The translations under genes were made by a program, and so were the position numbers. Source: Chloroflexota bacterium (GTDB taxonomy: Bacteria; Chloroflexota; UBA6077). Taken from it: 9,437 bases of DNA. The stretch lies in the NCBI GenBank assembly GCA_021786215.1, contig JAJYNT010000203.1, positions 1 to 9,437 of the forward strand. Reading direction: 5' to 3'. Shown one piece after another: positions 1 through 8,462 of the stretch. Each line of letters starts with the position of its first letter. The first letter of the stretch is position 1. The notes under the pieces were generated by a model that was not told the DNA's origin, did no database searches, and saw only the letters and a program-made list of their open reading frames with translations.

Positions 1-1561
1 CGAAGTCCAACTGGTGCAGGGCTGGCTCCTCCCTCAACAGGTGGTTGAGGTCCGCGACCCAGCGGGAGAGCTCCGCGTGGGGAGCGAACTGCAGCAGGTG
101 CCAGTCCAAGCTCGCGTCGTGGTTCCACTCCGCCCACTGGCCGAACTCCCCGCCCATGAAGAGCAGCTTCTTGCCGGGCTGGGACCACATATAGCCAAAT
201 AGCAGTCGCAAGTTGGCGAACTTCTGCCAGTCATCCCCGGGCATCTTGCCCAGCAGCGAGCTCTTTCCATGGACGACCTCGTCGTGGGAAAGTGGCAGGA
301 TGAAGTTTTCCGTGAAGGCGTAGACCATACGGAAGGTCAGTTCATTATGGTGGTGCTTCCTGTAGATGGGATCAAGGGACATGTAGTTCAACGTGTCGTG
401 CATCCACCCCATGTCCCACTTCATGCCGAAGCCCAGGCCACCATCGTGGATCGGTCTGGAAACCTTCGGCCAGGCGGTGGATTCCTCCGCGACGGTCTGG
501 ACGTCCGGATGTTCCTTATAGACCTCCTGGTTGAAGCGGTGGAGGAAGTCTATGGCCTCCAGGTTCTCCCGCCCTCCGTATCGGTTTGGAATCCATTCCC
601 CCGCCTTTCGCGAGTAGTCCAGGTATAGCATGGAAGCCACGGCGTCAACCCGCAGGGCGTCGGCGTGATACTTATCCAGCCAGAAGAGGGCGCTGCTCAA
701 GAGGAAGCTGCGGACCTCATCCCTGCCGTAGTTGAAGATGAAGCTGTTCCAGTCGGGATGGAAACCCTTGCGGGGATCGGCGTGCTCGTACAAATGGGTG
801 CCATCGAAATAGCCGAGGGCGAACTCGTCAGTCGGAAAGTGGGAAGGTACCCAATCCAGGATAACGCCGATCTCCTGCTGGTGGAGGTGATCGATCAGAT
901 ACATGAAGTCCTGGGGGGTGCCGTAGCGACTGGTGGGGGCGAAGTATCCGGTCGTCTGGTAGCCCCACGATCCGTAGAAGGGGTGCTCCATTACCGGAAG
1001 GAACTCCACGTGCGTGAAGTTCATTCTCTTGAGGTATTCGGCCAGCCCAGGAGCCATCTCTCGGTAGGTGAGCCACCGGTTGCCCTCCTCCGGCACTCGC
1101 ATCCAAGAGCCCAGATGGATCTCGTAGATCGCCATGGGGGCGCTCATGGAGTTTCGATCGGAGCAGCGTGCCATCCATTCCCCGTCTCCCCACTCATAAT
1201 CCAGATCCCAGACAACGGAGGCGGTTCCCGGGGGTATCTGGCTATGGAAGGCAAATGGATCTGCCTTGTCCACCCTGTAACCACCATGCCGCGAGACCAG
1301 GTGGTATTTGTAGAGGTCGGACTTCCCTACGGCTGGAACGAAGCCTTCCCAGATCCCCGATTGGCCTCGGGGGCGTAGGGGTGTAGCTGCAGCGGACCAG
1401 CCGTTGAAGTCTCCCATCACGCTCAACTCCACGGCGTTGGGCGCCCAGACGGCGAAGTGGCTCCCCTCCCTGCCTTCCACCACCATCGGGTGAGCCCCCA
1501 GCTTGTCGTAGAGGCGGTAGTGACTACCCTCATTGAACAGATAGAGGTCGTCCTCGGTCAT
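1..1561 (-). CDS. glgB: 1,4-alpha-glucan branching enzyme GlgB (GH13), C-terminus cut by the window edge
   Basis: Cytoplasmic branching enzyme: it cuts an alpha-1,4 chain and rejoins the piece through an alpha-1,6 bond. The visible 520 residues hold an N-terminal CBM48-type beta domain (about 25-120, with FAVWAPNA and GDFNGW) and then the GH13 barrel. Conserved blocks are YEIHLGSW (146-153), [15 protein letters not shown] (200-214), the nucleophile D306 in LRVDAVASM, the acid/base E359 in VAEEST and the transition-state D427 in [10 protein letters not shown]. Spacings of 53 and 121 residues match E. coli GlgB D405/E458/D526. About 100-120 residues of the barrel end and C-terminal beta domain are missing at position 1. 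The short leader before the CBM48 makes it the form lacking the extra N1 domain. The ATG lies 20 bases after the treS-mak stop but has no SD; an in-frame TTG at 1585 does have one and would add 8 residues. It is the last visible gene of the glgE operon. Confidence 0.95.
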   Translation of the reverse strand, partial: MTEDDLYLFNEGSHYRLYDKLGAHPMVVEGREGSHFAVWAPNAVELSVMGDFNGWSAAATPLRPRGQSGIWEGFVPAVGKSDLYKYHLVSRHGGYRVDKADPFAFHSQIPPGTASVVWDLDYEWGDGEWMARCSDRNSMSAPMAIYEIHLGSWMRVPEEGNRWLTYREMAPGLAEYLKRMNFTHVEFLPVMEHPFYGSWGYQTTGYFAPTSRYGTPQDFMYLIDHLHQQEIGVILDWVPSHFPTDEFALGYFDGTHLYEHADPRKGFHPDWNSFIFNYGRDEVRSFLLSSALFWLDKYHADALRVDAVASMLYLDYSRKAGEWIPNRYGGRENLEAIDFLHRFNQEVYKEHPDVQTVAEESTAWPKVSRPIHDGGLGFGMKWDMGWMHDTLNYMSLDPIYRKHHHNELTFRMVYAFTENFILPLSHDEVVHGKSSLLGKMPGDDWQKFANLRLLFGYMWSQPGKKLLFMGGEFGQWAEWNHDASLDWHLLQFAPHAELSRWVADLNHLLREEPALHQLDF

Positions 1562-1581
1562 TAGTGTCGGGCCATGTGCAC

Positions 1582-4500
1582 TCAAGCGGCGGTCTCCATC
1601 ATGTTCATAACCCCATGTAGCGGAATTGGAACCCAGGTCGGCCGGTTGTTGAGATCGTAGCCCAACTCGTAGATCACCTTCTCCAGTAATAGCGAGTCGA
1701 GCAGGATTTGAATATCATCGGGGTCCTGGGGCAGCAGTGGGGAGCCGCCCGCCACGTCCAGATAGACCTTCAAGAAGGTGGAGCCTACCCATCGGTACCA
1801 GTAACGTGCCCACAACTGCATCGATGGCCGGTCTTCCCTGCGAACAACTATCCCCTCCGCCTGGCCAAGTATCATGGCGTGTGCAGCGTAGCGGAACGAA
1901 CTCAGTAAGCCTGCCACATCCTGGAGGGCGGAGCGCTTAATGCGCCTTTGACTCAGGGGACGGGCTGGCTCTCCTTCAAAGTCGATGATCACGAAGTCGC
2001 TTCCAGTATGTAGCAATTGTCCAAGGTGATAGTCGCCGTGGATGCGGATACGCATGGCTGAGATCTTGCGTTCCAGGAGAGGTCGGAATCGCTTGATGAC
2101 TTCACCCTCCAGTTGGAGGAGCCGCAGGGCATCCTCACCCAGGTCCTCCGGCAACTCCTTCATTGCCCTGCTCAGCCTCAGGAAGACCTCGCGAGTACGA
2201 ACCCGCATGGACTGGTAGATGGAGCGCTGGTACCAGCTGGTGAATGGCTCGGGTCTGAAATCGGGGTTTTCAGGGTCGGAGGCGAGCGCCACATGCATTT
2301 CGGCGGTGCGTCTCCCCAGCAACCGCGCCGATTCCAGGTAGGGACCGATCAATTCGACGGCCTGCGGCGGTGGTTGCTGGGCGGCCAGATCGAGAAGTGT
2401 CTTTCCCGACGCCGGAGTGGAGACGAAGCGCACCACCTCATCGGGGATCTCCTGGGACGCCAGTACATGCTCGAAGTAGCGGCTCAGGTTGTCCAGGGTG
2501 TAGCGCCAGGCGTTCCCCTCATTAGGGACGAAGCCCTCGAGAACTGCTACCGTTGAGGGCTCGCCGCCACGATAGTACTGGATGGAACCTGCCACCGGCG
2601 GGGTGTTGGCAAAGCCTCGGTCCTGGAGGAACCTTCCGATCTCCAGTTCCGGATTGATTCCGCTGTCCAGTTTTCTGAAGAACTTCAGTATGAGGCGATC
2701 ACCGTAAACTACGGACGTGTTGCTCTGCTCTACCCCGAGGATCGACGTTTCCAGGGGCTCACCCCGGTTGCCGCGCAACCGGCTGAAGGATCGCTCTGGA
2801 AGAGCCACCAGGGTTCCTTCCGTTCCCCCTAGCCGGCGTTTGCGGGAGATGTCGTTGAGAAGGGCCTCGCGGAAGACCGGTTCGGCCAGTGCATCGCAGA
2901 GGACACCTTCCACCCCGGTTGCCTTCACGCGAAGCCGGGAAATAACCGACTTGGGTTCTTCTTCCATGAGTTGTCCTGCTCGATCTCCGGTCACGAAGGT
3001 TATTGGCAGGAGGTAGCGATCAGAATCTCCCTCGGTGTAGTCTACCTGCACCAGGGTGATGAAGGCCACTCCGGCGTCGAAGGGGACCGGTATGGCATCC
3101 TGGATCTGGGCAGACTTTACGTGGCGAGCCTTCCCTCCGAACCAACGCCGTGCCTGCAAATAGTCAGGTAGAACGCGGGCAATGGCGCTTCTATCTCTCT
3201 CTCGGAGAAGGGTCTCCCACGGGCCGGCGACAGCGAGTGTGAAGATCGGGGTCTTCGACTCGCCATCCGGGGATACGCCGAGGGCCGAAATATGCGGTTC
3301 CAGGTAGAACCAGTAGAAACTGTGGGGGCCGATGGTGAGGAAGAAAGGTGCGTCCCCGAGCGGGGGGAAGGCCATCCCCCCGAACATCTCCACCGGGACC
3401 AGGCCCCGGCATTGGGACAGATCCAGTTCAGCGTACTGCACGAAGCGGGACAGATTGGCTACGACCAGCACCTTCTCTTCGTGATACTGCCGCATGAAAG
3501 CCAGCACTTTGCGGTTCTCTGGGTGCAGCAGTTCGCAGCTGCCCCGGGAAAAGGCCTTGTGTCGCTTGCGGAGCGCGATCAATCTCTTCATCCACCAGAG
3601 CAGGGAGAAGGGGTTGTTTTGCTGGGTCTGCACCTGGACCGTCTCGTAATGGTACTCGGGATCGACGATGACTGGAAGGTATAGGCGCTGCGGGTTGGCC
3701 TCGGAGAAGCCGGCGTTGCGGTCGGAACTCCATTGCATCGGGGTGCGCACGCCGTTGCGGTCGCCCAGAAAGATGTTGTCTCCCATCCCGATCTCATCCC
3801 CATAGTAGATCACCGGGGTTCCGGGCAGTGAGAAGAGCAACCCGTTCATCAACTCCATGCGCCGCCGGTTGTTTCCCAACAGCGGTGCCAGCCTTCGACG
3901 AATCCCCAGGTTAATCCTGGCCTCTGGGTCCTGGGCGTAGACGCGGTACATATAGTCGCGTTCCTCGTCTGTCACCATCTCCAGGGTCAATTCGTCGTGG
4001 TTGCGGAGAAAGAGGGCCCACTGGGAGTTATCTGGGATCGGTGGAGTCTGGGACAGGATGTCGACAATGGGGAACCGATCCTCCATCCGTATGGCCATGA
4101 ACAGGCGAGGCATCAGCGGAAAGTGGAAAGCCATGTTGGCTTCATCGCCGTCACCGAAGTAGGTGACGGCCTCCTCAGGCCACTGGTTGGCCTCGGCCAG
4201 AAGCATTCTGCATTGGAATCGCTGGTCGATGTGGCTTCGCAACTCCTTGAGGAAGGCGTGAGTCTCGGGGAGATTTTCGCAATTGGTCCCTTCCCGCTCA
4301 TATAGGTAGGGGATGGCATCCAGACGCAGTCCGTCGACACCCATCTGCAACCAGAAATCCATCACCCTGAAAATGGCTTTCCGTACTTGAGGGCTGTCGT
4401 AGTTGAGATCTGGCTGGTGGGAGTAGAAGCGATGCCAGTAGTAGGCTTCCGCGATTGGGTCCCAACTCCAGTTGGAGTGCTCGAAGTCCTTGAAGATGAT

Positions 4501-4953
4501 GCGGGCGTCTAGGTAGCTGTCCGGGGTGTCGCTCCAGACGTAGAAGCTTCGGGCGATGGTGCCGGGCTTCGCTTTTCGAGCCTGCTGGAACCATGGGTGC
4601 TGATCTGAGGTGTGGTTGCAGACGAGCTCGGTTATCACCCTCAGCCCACGGCGATGGGCCTCTCGCACGAAGACCCGCACGTCCCGCAGCGTCCCATAGG
4701 CCGGATTCACGCCCGTATAGTCGGCGATATCGTATCCGTCGTCCCTGAGGGGCGATGGGTAGAAGGGAAGCAGCCAGATCGCCGTGACCCCAAGGTCTTG
4801 CAGGTAGTCCAGCTTCTGGGTTAAGCCAGGGAAATCACCGACGCCATCGGCGTTGCTATCGAAGAAGCCGCGGACGATCGTCTCGTAAATGATGGCGTCC
4901 TTATACCAGAGCGGGTCGTTCTCCAACTGGGGCTCCTCTTGCGGTTCAGACAT
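1582..4953 (-). CDS. treS: Trehalose synthase (maltose alpha-D-glucosyltransferase) fused to maltokinase
   Basis: Bifunctional 1123-residue cytoplasmic enzyme. The TreS half (about 14-555, GH13) interconverts trehalose and maltose; the Mak half (about 570-1123) phosphorylates maltose with ATP to maltose 1-phosphate, the GlgE substrate. TreS evidence: [12 protein letters not shown] (13-24), [12 protein letters not shown] (111-122), nucleophile D212 in [12 protein letters not shown], acid/base E254 in [10 protein letters not shown]320 in [11 protein letters not shown], and the TreS hallmark [18 protein letters not shown] (391-408). Mak evidence: the N-terminal cap motif RRWFGGKAR (602-610), a likely ATP-binding lysine K757 in [14 protein letters not shown] (972-979, catalytic D974), DFEGEP (991-996, Mg2+ ligands) and the typical ending with [11 protein letters not shown]. 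The length fits fused TreS-Mak proteins; no motif is missing. The start codon is 19 bases after the glgE stop. A GGAGG lies only 3 bases before this ATG, which is too close; a TTG at codon 10 (4926-4924) follows GAGGAG at 6 bases and is an alternative start. Confidence 0.96.
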   Translation of the reverse strand: MSEPQEEPQLENDPLWYKDAIIYETIVRGFFDSNADGVGDFPGLTQKLDYLQDLGVTAIWLLPFYPSPLRDDGYDIADYTGVNPAYGTLRDVRVFVREAHRRGLRVITELVCNHTSDQHPWFQQARKAKPGTIARSFYVWSDTPDSYLDARIIFKDFEHSNWSWDPIAEAYYWHRFYSHQPDLNYDSPQVRKAIFRVMDFWLQMGVDGLRLDAIPYLYEREGTNCENLPETHAFLKELRSHIDQRFQCRMLLAEANQWPEEAVTYFGDGDEANMAFHFPLMPRLFMAIRMEDRFPIVDILSQTPPIPDNSQWALFLRNHDELTLEMVTDEERDYMYRVYAQDPEARINLGIRRRLAPLLGNNRRRMELMNGLLFSLPGTPVIYYGDEIGMGDNIFLGDRNGVRTPMQWSSDRNAGFSEANPQRLYLPVIVDPEYHYETVQVQTQQNNPFSLLWWMKRLIALRKRHKAFSRGSCELLHPENRKVLAFMRQYHEEKVLVVANLSRFVQYAELDLSQCRGLVPVEMFGGMAFPPLGDAPFFLTIGPHSFYWFYLEPHISALGVSPDGESKTPIFTLAVAGPWETLLRERDRSAIARVLPDYLQARRWFGGKARHVKSAQIQDAIPVPFDAGVAFITLVQVDYTEGDSDRYLLPITFVTGDRAGQLMEEEPKSVISRLRVKATGVEGVLCDALAEPVFREALLNDISRKRRLGGTEGTLVALPERSFSRLRGNRGEPLETSILGVEQSNTSVVYGDRLILKFFRKLDSGINPELEIGRFLQDRGFANTPPVAGSIQYYRGGEPSTVAVLEGFVPNEGNAWRYTLDNLSRYFEHVLASQEIPDEVVRFVSTPASGKTLLDLAAQQPPPQAVELIGPYLESARLLGRRTAEMHVALASDPENPDFRPEPFTSWYQRSIYQSMRVRTREVFLRLSRAMKELPEDLGEDALRLLQLEGEVIKRFRPLLERKISAMRIRIHGDYHLGQLLHTGSDFVIIDFEGEPARPLSQRRIKRSALQDVAGLLSSFRYAAHAMILGQAEGIVVRREDRPSMQLWARYWYRWVGSTFLKVYLDVAGGSPLLPQDPDDIQILLDSLLLEKVIYELGYDLNNRPTWVPIPLHGVMNMMETAA
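1594..1597 (-). promoter_or_regulatory. Candidate ribosome binding site for an alternative TTG start of glgB
   Basis: On the minus strand GGAG (1597-1594) lies inside the last codons of treS-mak, 8 bases before TTG (1585-1583). That TTG overlaps the treS-mak TGA (1584-1582) and is in frame with the ATG at 1561. The ATG itself has no purine-rich site in front of it. The arrangement would couple glgB translation to treS-mak; against it, a start at the ATG gives the N-terminus [12 protein letters not shown], which looks natural for the family. Confidence 0.4.
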
Positions 4954-4972
4954 CAGCCTCCAACCTCGATTG

Positions 4973-7027
4973 TCACATGAAGTAGTCGAAATTCATCTCT
5001 GTGCGGACCCAGTGCCGGAGAAGGAACAGTTGGGCCGGTACGACGTGGGGATCGACTTCGACGAAATTGCGTGAGCCACGCCACAGGTAGCGGCCATCGC
5101 CGAGTAGATCATGCATCTGGTAGCCCTGATCGGGCTCCAGACCCAGGGCTTCCAGGGGTAGCTCGACCCAACCCGACTGGGTGTGGTATGGATCGAGGTT
5201 CACGACCACCAGGATCACGTTGGACAGATCCTCGCTGTTCTTGCTGAAGCAGAGTAGCTGGTCGTTATCTACCGGGTGAAAGCGCAGGCTCCAGTCACTC
5301 TGTAGGGCGGGATTCTGTCCGCGGATCCGGTTGATTCGCGCGATGAGCTCCTTCAGGCTATCGCGTCTGTCGATATCCCAACTCCTGATCTCGTACTTCT
5401 CGGAATTCAGATACTCCTCGCTGCCCGGCTCTCGCGGCCGGTTCTCCATCAACTCGAAGACGGGCCCGTAGATCCCGTAGCTGGCTCCCAGCGTGGCTGC
5501 CAGCACCAGTCTGGCCACGAAGGCGGGACGGCCCCCGTACTGGAGGTACTCCGTCAGGATGTCTGGGGTATTGGGCCAGAGGTTGGGACGGAAGTACTCC
5601 CTGCGCTCGGTCTGGGTGAGCTCGGTGAAGTACTGAATTAGCTCTTCCTTGTCGTTGCGCCAGGTGAAGTAGCTATAGGACTGGGTGAAGCCTAGCTTGG
5701 CGAGCCGGTACATCACCTTCGGTCGGGTGAAAGCCTCGGATAGGAAGATCGTCTCAGGATGCTGTTCTCTCACCTGGGCGATCAGCCATTCCCAGAAGCT
5801 GAAGGGCTTGGTGTGGGGATTATCCACCCTGAAGATGTGGACCCCCTGTTCGATCCAGAAGAGCACGATGCTCTTCAGTTCGTCCCAGAGCCCCCGCCAG
5901 TGATCGGTTTCGAAGTCGAACGGGTAGATGTCCTCGTACTTCTTGGGAGGGTTTTCCGCGTATTGGATGGTGCCGTCGGGGCGATGCCGGTACCACTCGG
6001 GGTGTTCCCGGGTGTATGGATGGTCCGGCGAGCTCTGGAAGGCGATGTCCAGGGCGATTTCGAGCCCGCGCTTTCGGGCCTCTGCCACAAACCGTCGGAA
6101 GTCCTCCAGGGTGCCGAGTTCGGGGTGCACGGCCTTGTGGCCTCCCTCCTCGGCGCCGATAGCCCACGGACTCCCCGGGGAGTTCGGCCCGGGGATGGGG
6201 GAGTTGTTCTTGCCCTTCCGATGTGTGTGGCCGATCGGATGGATGGGCGGAAGGTAGAGAACGTCAAATCCCATGGCTGCGACGTACCGGAGCCGCTCCT
6301 CGCACTCCTTGAAGGTGGCGTGGCGGCTGGGCTCGCTCGAGCAGGAACGAGGGAACAGCTCGTACCAGCTGCCGAAACGGGCCCTTTCCCGGTCCACCAC
6401 AACTCCCAGCTCTTTCCCGTAGCTGGTAGAGTGGCTGCGGTCCGGGTAGCGGCTCATCAGATCGAAAAGCTTTGACTCTAAGGCACGGTGGGTTCTGGTC
6501 GCCAGACTGTTACGGCCGTTCGGGCCAAGGGCGAAGGCATACTGCTTCAGCGACTCGGCGTCGCTCCCCGAAGCCCTGCCCGCGGCTTCCTCCACCAGCC
6601 GTGCACCCACCTGCAGCTCCGTCGAGACCTCTTGTCCTGCCGCAACCTTCTTTTCCAGCTCCCTTCTCCAGCTCTGGAAGTGATCTACCCAGGCCTGGAT
6701 GGTGTAGCGGTAGCCGCCCAGGCCGGAAACCAGGAACTCACCTCGCCAGCGGTCGTTGACCATCGGCTCCATGAGGGCTTCGATCCACTCCTGATCGCCT
6801 TCCCTGCGATGCAGCAGGATGCATGCGACGGCGTCGTGTCCATCGGCGAAGACGTCGGCCTCCACGACCACTTTCTCCCCGACTGTGCGCTTAATGGGGA
6901 AACGGCCGCGGTCGACCTCGGGCTTCACATCCTCGATGACGACCCGTCGCGTGCCCTCGTCATTCTGGGGTTGTTCTGAAGCGCTCCTGGCTGCCTGCTC
7001 CGGATTGATGCCGATCGACCTTCTCAT
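4973..7027 (-). CDS. glgE: Alpha-1,4-glucan:maltose-1-phosphate maltosyltransferase GlgE (GH13_3)
   Basis: Transfers maltosyl from alpha-maltose 1-phosphate to the non-reducing end of an alpha-1,4-glucan and releases phosphate. It is the polymerase of the GlgE pathway and acts in the cytoplasm, as a dimer in known members. The 684 residues show the family's order: a beta-sandwich N domain (about 28-120, starting RRVVIEDVKPEV), a helical S domain used for dimerisation (about 120-215), the catalytic barrel and a C-terminal beta domain (about 585-684). Diagnostic blocks are LYLPPIHPIGHTHRKGKNN (257-275), YAENPPKKYEDIYPFDF (356-372), nucleophile D402 in IFRVDNPHTKPF, acid/base E431 in FLSEAFTRP and D489 in LWPNTPDIL. 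These sit 8-9 residues beyond D394/E423/D480 of Streptomyces GlgE. An in-frame TGA 9 bases upstream (7034-7036) makes this ATG the first start possible. The only SD candidate, AGGG, is 11 bases away, so initiation may be weak. First gene of the operon. Confidence 0.97.
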   Translation of the reverse strand: MRRSIGINPEQAARSASEQPQNDEGTRRVVIEDVKPEVDRGRFPIKRTVGEKVVVEADVFADGHDAVACILLHRREGDQEWIEALMEPMVNDRWRGEFLVSGLGGYRYTIQAWVDHFQSWRRELEKKVAAGQEVSTELQVGARLVEEAAGRASGSDAESLKQYAFALGPNGRNSLATRTHRALESKLFDLMSRYPDRSHSTSYGKELGVVVDRERARFGSWYELFPRSCSSEPSRHATFKECEERLRYVAAMGFDVLYLPPIHPIGHTHRKGKNNSPIPGPNSPGSPWAIGAEEGGHKAVHPELGTLEDFRRFVAEARKRGLEIALDIAFQSSPDHPYTREHPEWYRHRPDGTIQYAENPPKKYEDIYPFDFETDHWRGLWDELKSIVLFWIEQGVHIFRVDNPHTKPFSFWEWLIAQVREQHPETIFLSEAFTRPKVMYRLAKLGFTQSYSYFTWRNDKEELIQYFTELTQTERREYFRPNLWPNTPDILTEYLQYGGRPAFVARLVLAATLGASYGIYGPVFELMENRPREPGSEEYLNSEKYEIRSWDIDRRDSLKELIARINRIRGQNPALQSDWSLRFHPVDNDQLLCFSKNSEDLSNVILVVVNLDPYHTQSGWVELPLEALGLEPDQGYQMHDLLGDGRYLWRGSRNFVEVDPHVVPAQLFLLRHWVRTEMNFDYFM

Positions 7028-7184
7028 CGTTGTTCACACCCTGCGAGGGCCACATTCAGTAGTGAAGGATGCAAAGTGTGGGCCTTCGGTTGCCTCACTC
7101 TTCCGTCCAAACGTCTTCCCGTATCCAGCAAGTTATGGTAGCCTGGGACCGTCGTCCATGCAACGGAGCCAAGGAGGTTGCGAG
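7028..7184. promoter_or_regulatory. Divergent promoter region between glgE and the secreted-protein gene
   Basis: These 157 bases are the only space for promoters of both the glgE-treS-glgB operon (minus) and the gene at 7185 (plus), unless transcription enters from further away. On the plus strand, TATGGT at 7134-7139 is a plausible -10 box (4 of 6 matches to TATAAT) about 45 bases before the GTG start, but no good -35 stands 17 bases before it. On the minus strand no convincing -35/-10 pair is seen. A short dyad TTCA-GTAG-TGAA lies at 7055-7066 inside a loosely symmetric stretch (CACA at 7051, TGTG ending at 7080), between the candidate -10 and the glgE start. It could be an operator, but it is short enough to occur by chance. 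Confidence 0.4.
7171..7177 (+). promoter_or_regulatory. Strong ribosome binding site fixing the GTG start at 7185
   Basis: AAGGAGG, a near-perfect Shine-Dalgarno sequence, stands 7 bases before GTG at 7185. The open frame continues upstream to 6819 across the divergent glgE gene, so this site decides the start: translation from here begins exactly at a signal peptide, while any earlier start would place antisense-of-glgE sequence ahead of it. Confidence 0.85.
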
Positions 7185-8327
7185 GTGTTTAGGGCAGCCG
7201 GGGCGGTCCTGATCGCCCTTTTCGTGGCTCTCGTTTCGTCCACTGGCCTGAGCTTCGCTCAGGAGAAATTCGAGTTCAGCGCGGGATTCAAACTGCTCGC
7301 CGACCAGATCCCCGATGTGGTGGGCCAACCCCTCGAGAACGAGCATTACGATCCTGCCAGCGGCGATGCCCTTCAAATGACTACCACGGGGATGATGGTC
7401 TGGCGCAAGGCCGACAACTGGACGGCCTTCACCGATGGATCCACAAGCTGGGTGAACGGCCCCTATGGGCTCCAGAAAAGAGGGAACGGCGAGCGTTTCA
7501 AGTGGGAGGGGTTACCTCCTGTTGTACCCGGCCTACCCCCCGAAAGAGCTGCTGAAGCCCTGGGCTCAGTTCTCTCAAACAGCCTGCTGGTCAGCTGGTA
7601 TGGTACTCCCTTGACGCCCCTGATGGGAGTGCTGGGTCGCTACAGTGGCGATGAGTTGGCCACGCGGCTGCAGCAGCAAGTCGATGCCTACGCATCCCTC
7701 ACGAACAAGAAGGTGGTTCCCTGCTACGAGTTGATCGCCGTGGTAGCCCAAGGCAGTGCCGGAACGGACGGCATGTGGCGCCGGAGGGAGGACCACGCGG
7801 TGATCGACTCCATGCTGGCACAGGCCAGGGCACACGGATTCCGGCTCATCCTGGACGTACAACTGGGGCAAAGCCGGGTGGAGGACGAGTTGGAGAATCT
7901 CCGTCCCTACCTGGTGCAGCCCGACGTCTATCTAGCCCTGGATCCCGAGTTCGACATGGATCCGGGTCAGGCGCCGGGGCAACAAATCGGACACACGGTC
8001 TCAGGTGAGGTGAACTACGCCCTCGGTTTTCTCGAAAGCATCGTAAGAGAGAATCAATTGCCCCCCAAGGTGCTCATCGTCCATCAGTTCAGATTGAGCA
8101 TGCTGCCAGACAAGGAAAAGATCGGAAGGAGCCCTCTTGTGGACCTTGTGCTGGACATGGACGGCTTTGGCCCCCAGTCGGTGAAGCTCGAAAGCTACCA
8201 GGCGGTGATGGCGAAGCCTCTACAGTTCGCCGGGATAAAGCTGTTCTACCAGCATGATCCCGACCTGTTCACGCCGGCACAGGTGATGGGGTTGAATCCG
8301 GTGCCCTCCGTGGTGATCTACCAGTAG
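7185..8327 (+). CDS. Secreted protein of unknown function: N-terminal Trp-rich module plus putative (beta/alpha)8 barrel
   Basis: 380 residues from a GTG start with AAGGAGG 7 bases upstream. Residues 1-25 are a Sec signal peptide (arginine at 3, hydrophobic 7-22, likely cut after LSFA); there is no lipobox cysteine and no later membrane segment, so the mature protein is predicted to be exported. A first module (about 36-108) holds FKLLADQIPDVVG, then MVWRKADNWTAFTDG (71-85), WVNGPYGLQ (89-97) and ERFKWE (103-108); I recall very similar sequences in other Chloroflexota exported proteins, but cannot name a domain. After a proline-rich linker (111-119), eight hydrophobic strands alternate with helices: 134-140, 177-187, 220-226, 248-255, 296-302, 321-327, 349-356 and 374-380. 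Strand ends carry E182, D224, D253/E255, H300-Q301 and D324/D326. This suggests a TIM barrel ending at strand 8. No enzyme family is recognised. Its link to glycogen metabolism rests only on position, divergent from glgE and ahead of glgX. Confidence 0.85.
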   Translation: MFRAAGAVLIALFVALVSSTGLSFAQEKFEFSAGFKLLADQIPDVVGQPLENEHYDPASGDALQMTTTGMMVWRKADNWTAFTDGSTSWVNGPYGLQKRGNGERFKWEGLPPVVPGLPPERAAEALGSVLSNSLLVSWYGTPLTPLMGVLGRYSGDELATRLQQQVDAYASLTNKKVVPCYELIAVVAQGSAGTDGMWRRREDHAVIDSMLAQARAHGFRLILDVQLGQSRVEDELENLRPYLVQPDVYLALDPEFDMDPGQAPGQQIGHTVSGEVNYALGFLESIVRENQLPPKVLIVHQFRLSMLPDKEKIGRSPLVDLVLDMDGFGPQSVKLESYQAVMAKPLQFAGIKLFYQHDPDLFTPAQVMGLNPVPSVVIYQ

Positions 8328-8374
8328 CTCCCCTAGCGCGGCGACGGATGTTGGCAGGGCACCCAGGCTCTCTC

Positions 8375-8412
8375 CAGCAGCTGATCCATTCTCTTCGTGC
8401 CATCATCTGCTG
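8375..8412 (+). repeat. Imperfect inverted repeat / RNA hairpin upstream of glgX
   Basis: CAGCAGCTGAT (8375-8385) and ATCATCTGCTG (8402-8412) are inverted copies with 10 of 11 positions pairing; the one mismatch is C8381 against T8406. The loop is 16 bases. No T-run follows directly, so it is not a textbook Rho-independent terminator. It lies 48 bases after the upstream stop and 50 bases before the glgX start. It could be an operator, an mRNA 3'-end stem or a 5'-leader structure. Confidence 0.5.
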
Positions 8413-8416
8413 AGGC

Positions 8417-8435
8417 AGGCAGGTTTCTTGCCTTT
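8417..8435 (+). terminator. Weak possible terminator hairpin before glgX
   Basis: AGGCA (8417-8421) pairs with TGCCT (8429-8433) around a 7-base loop, and the stem runs into TTT (8433-8435). The stem is only 5 base pairs and the T-run very short, so intrinsic termination would be weak. Together with the larger stem at 8375-8412 it makes a two-hairpin arrangement. Confidence 0.25.
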
Positions 8436-8451
8436 GGTCGCCAACAGGAGC

Positions 8452-8456
8452 GAGGG
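8452..8456 (+). promoter_or_regulatory. Ribosome binding site of glgX
   Basis: GAGGG ends 6 bases before the ATG at 8463; a second purine-rich element, AGGAG, lies at 8446-8450. No other in-frame start with comparable spacing is present, and the protein begins right at the conserved [19 protein letters not shown] block. Confidence 0.6.
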
Positions 8457-8462
8457 CACGAA

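Larger units (their letters stand above)
8328..8462 (+). other. 135-base gap between the secreted-protein gene and glgX
   Basis: No credible coding frame is seen here. The stretch holds two potential hairpins (8375-8412 and 8417-8433, listed separately) and the glgX ribosome binding site. I see no convincing promoter hexamers. The size of the gap and the hairpins suggest that glgX is either transcribed from its own promoter or separated from the upstream gene by a termination or RNA-processing signal. Confidence 0.5.

Noticed and set aside
665..1378. 237-residue plus-strand open frame
   Set aside because: It is antisense to glgB, whose conserved blocks occupy the same bases; it shows no recognisable motif and is a GC-rich shadow frame.
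3733..4953. The TreS half as a separate alpha-amylase or oligo-1,6-glucosidase
   Set aside because: The block [18 protein letters not shown] and the fused maltokinase mark it as trehalose synthase.
5759..6475. 238-residue plus-strand open frame
   Set aside because: It lies wholly antisense to the conserved barrel of glgE and has no recognisable domain or ribosome site.
6819..7184. Upstream extension of the plus-strand frame that would make the secreted protein 502 residues long
   Set aside because: It runs antisense through the glgE start, whereas the GTG at 7185 has a strong SD and begins directly with a signal peptide.
7185..8327. Secreted protein as a lipoprotein
   Set aside because: There is no lipobox cysteine after the hydrophobic segment; the only cysteine is C180.
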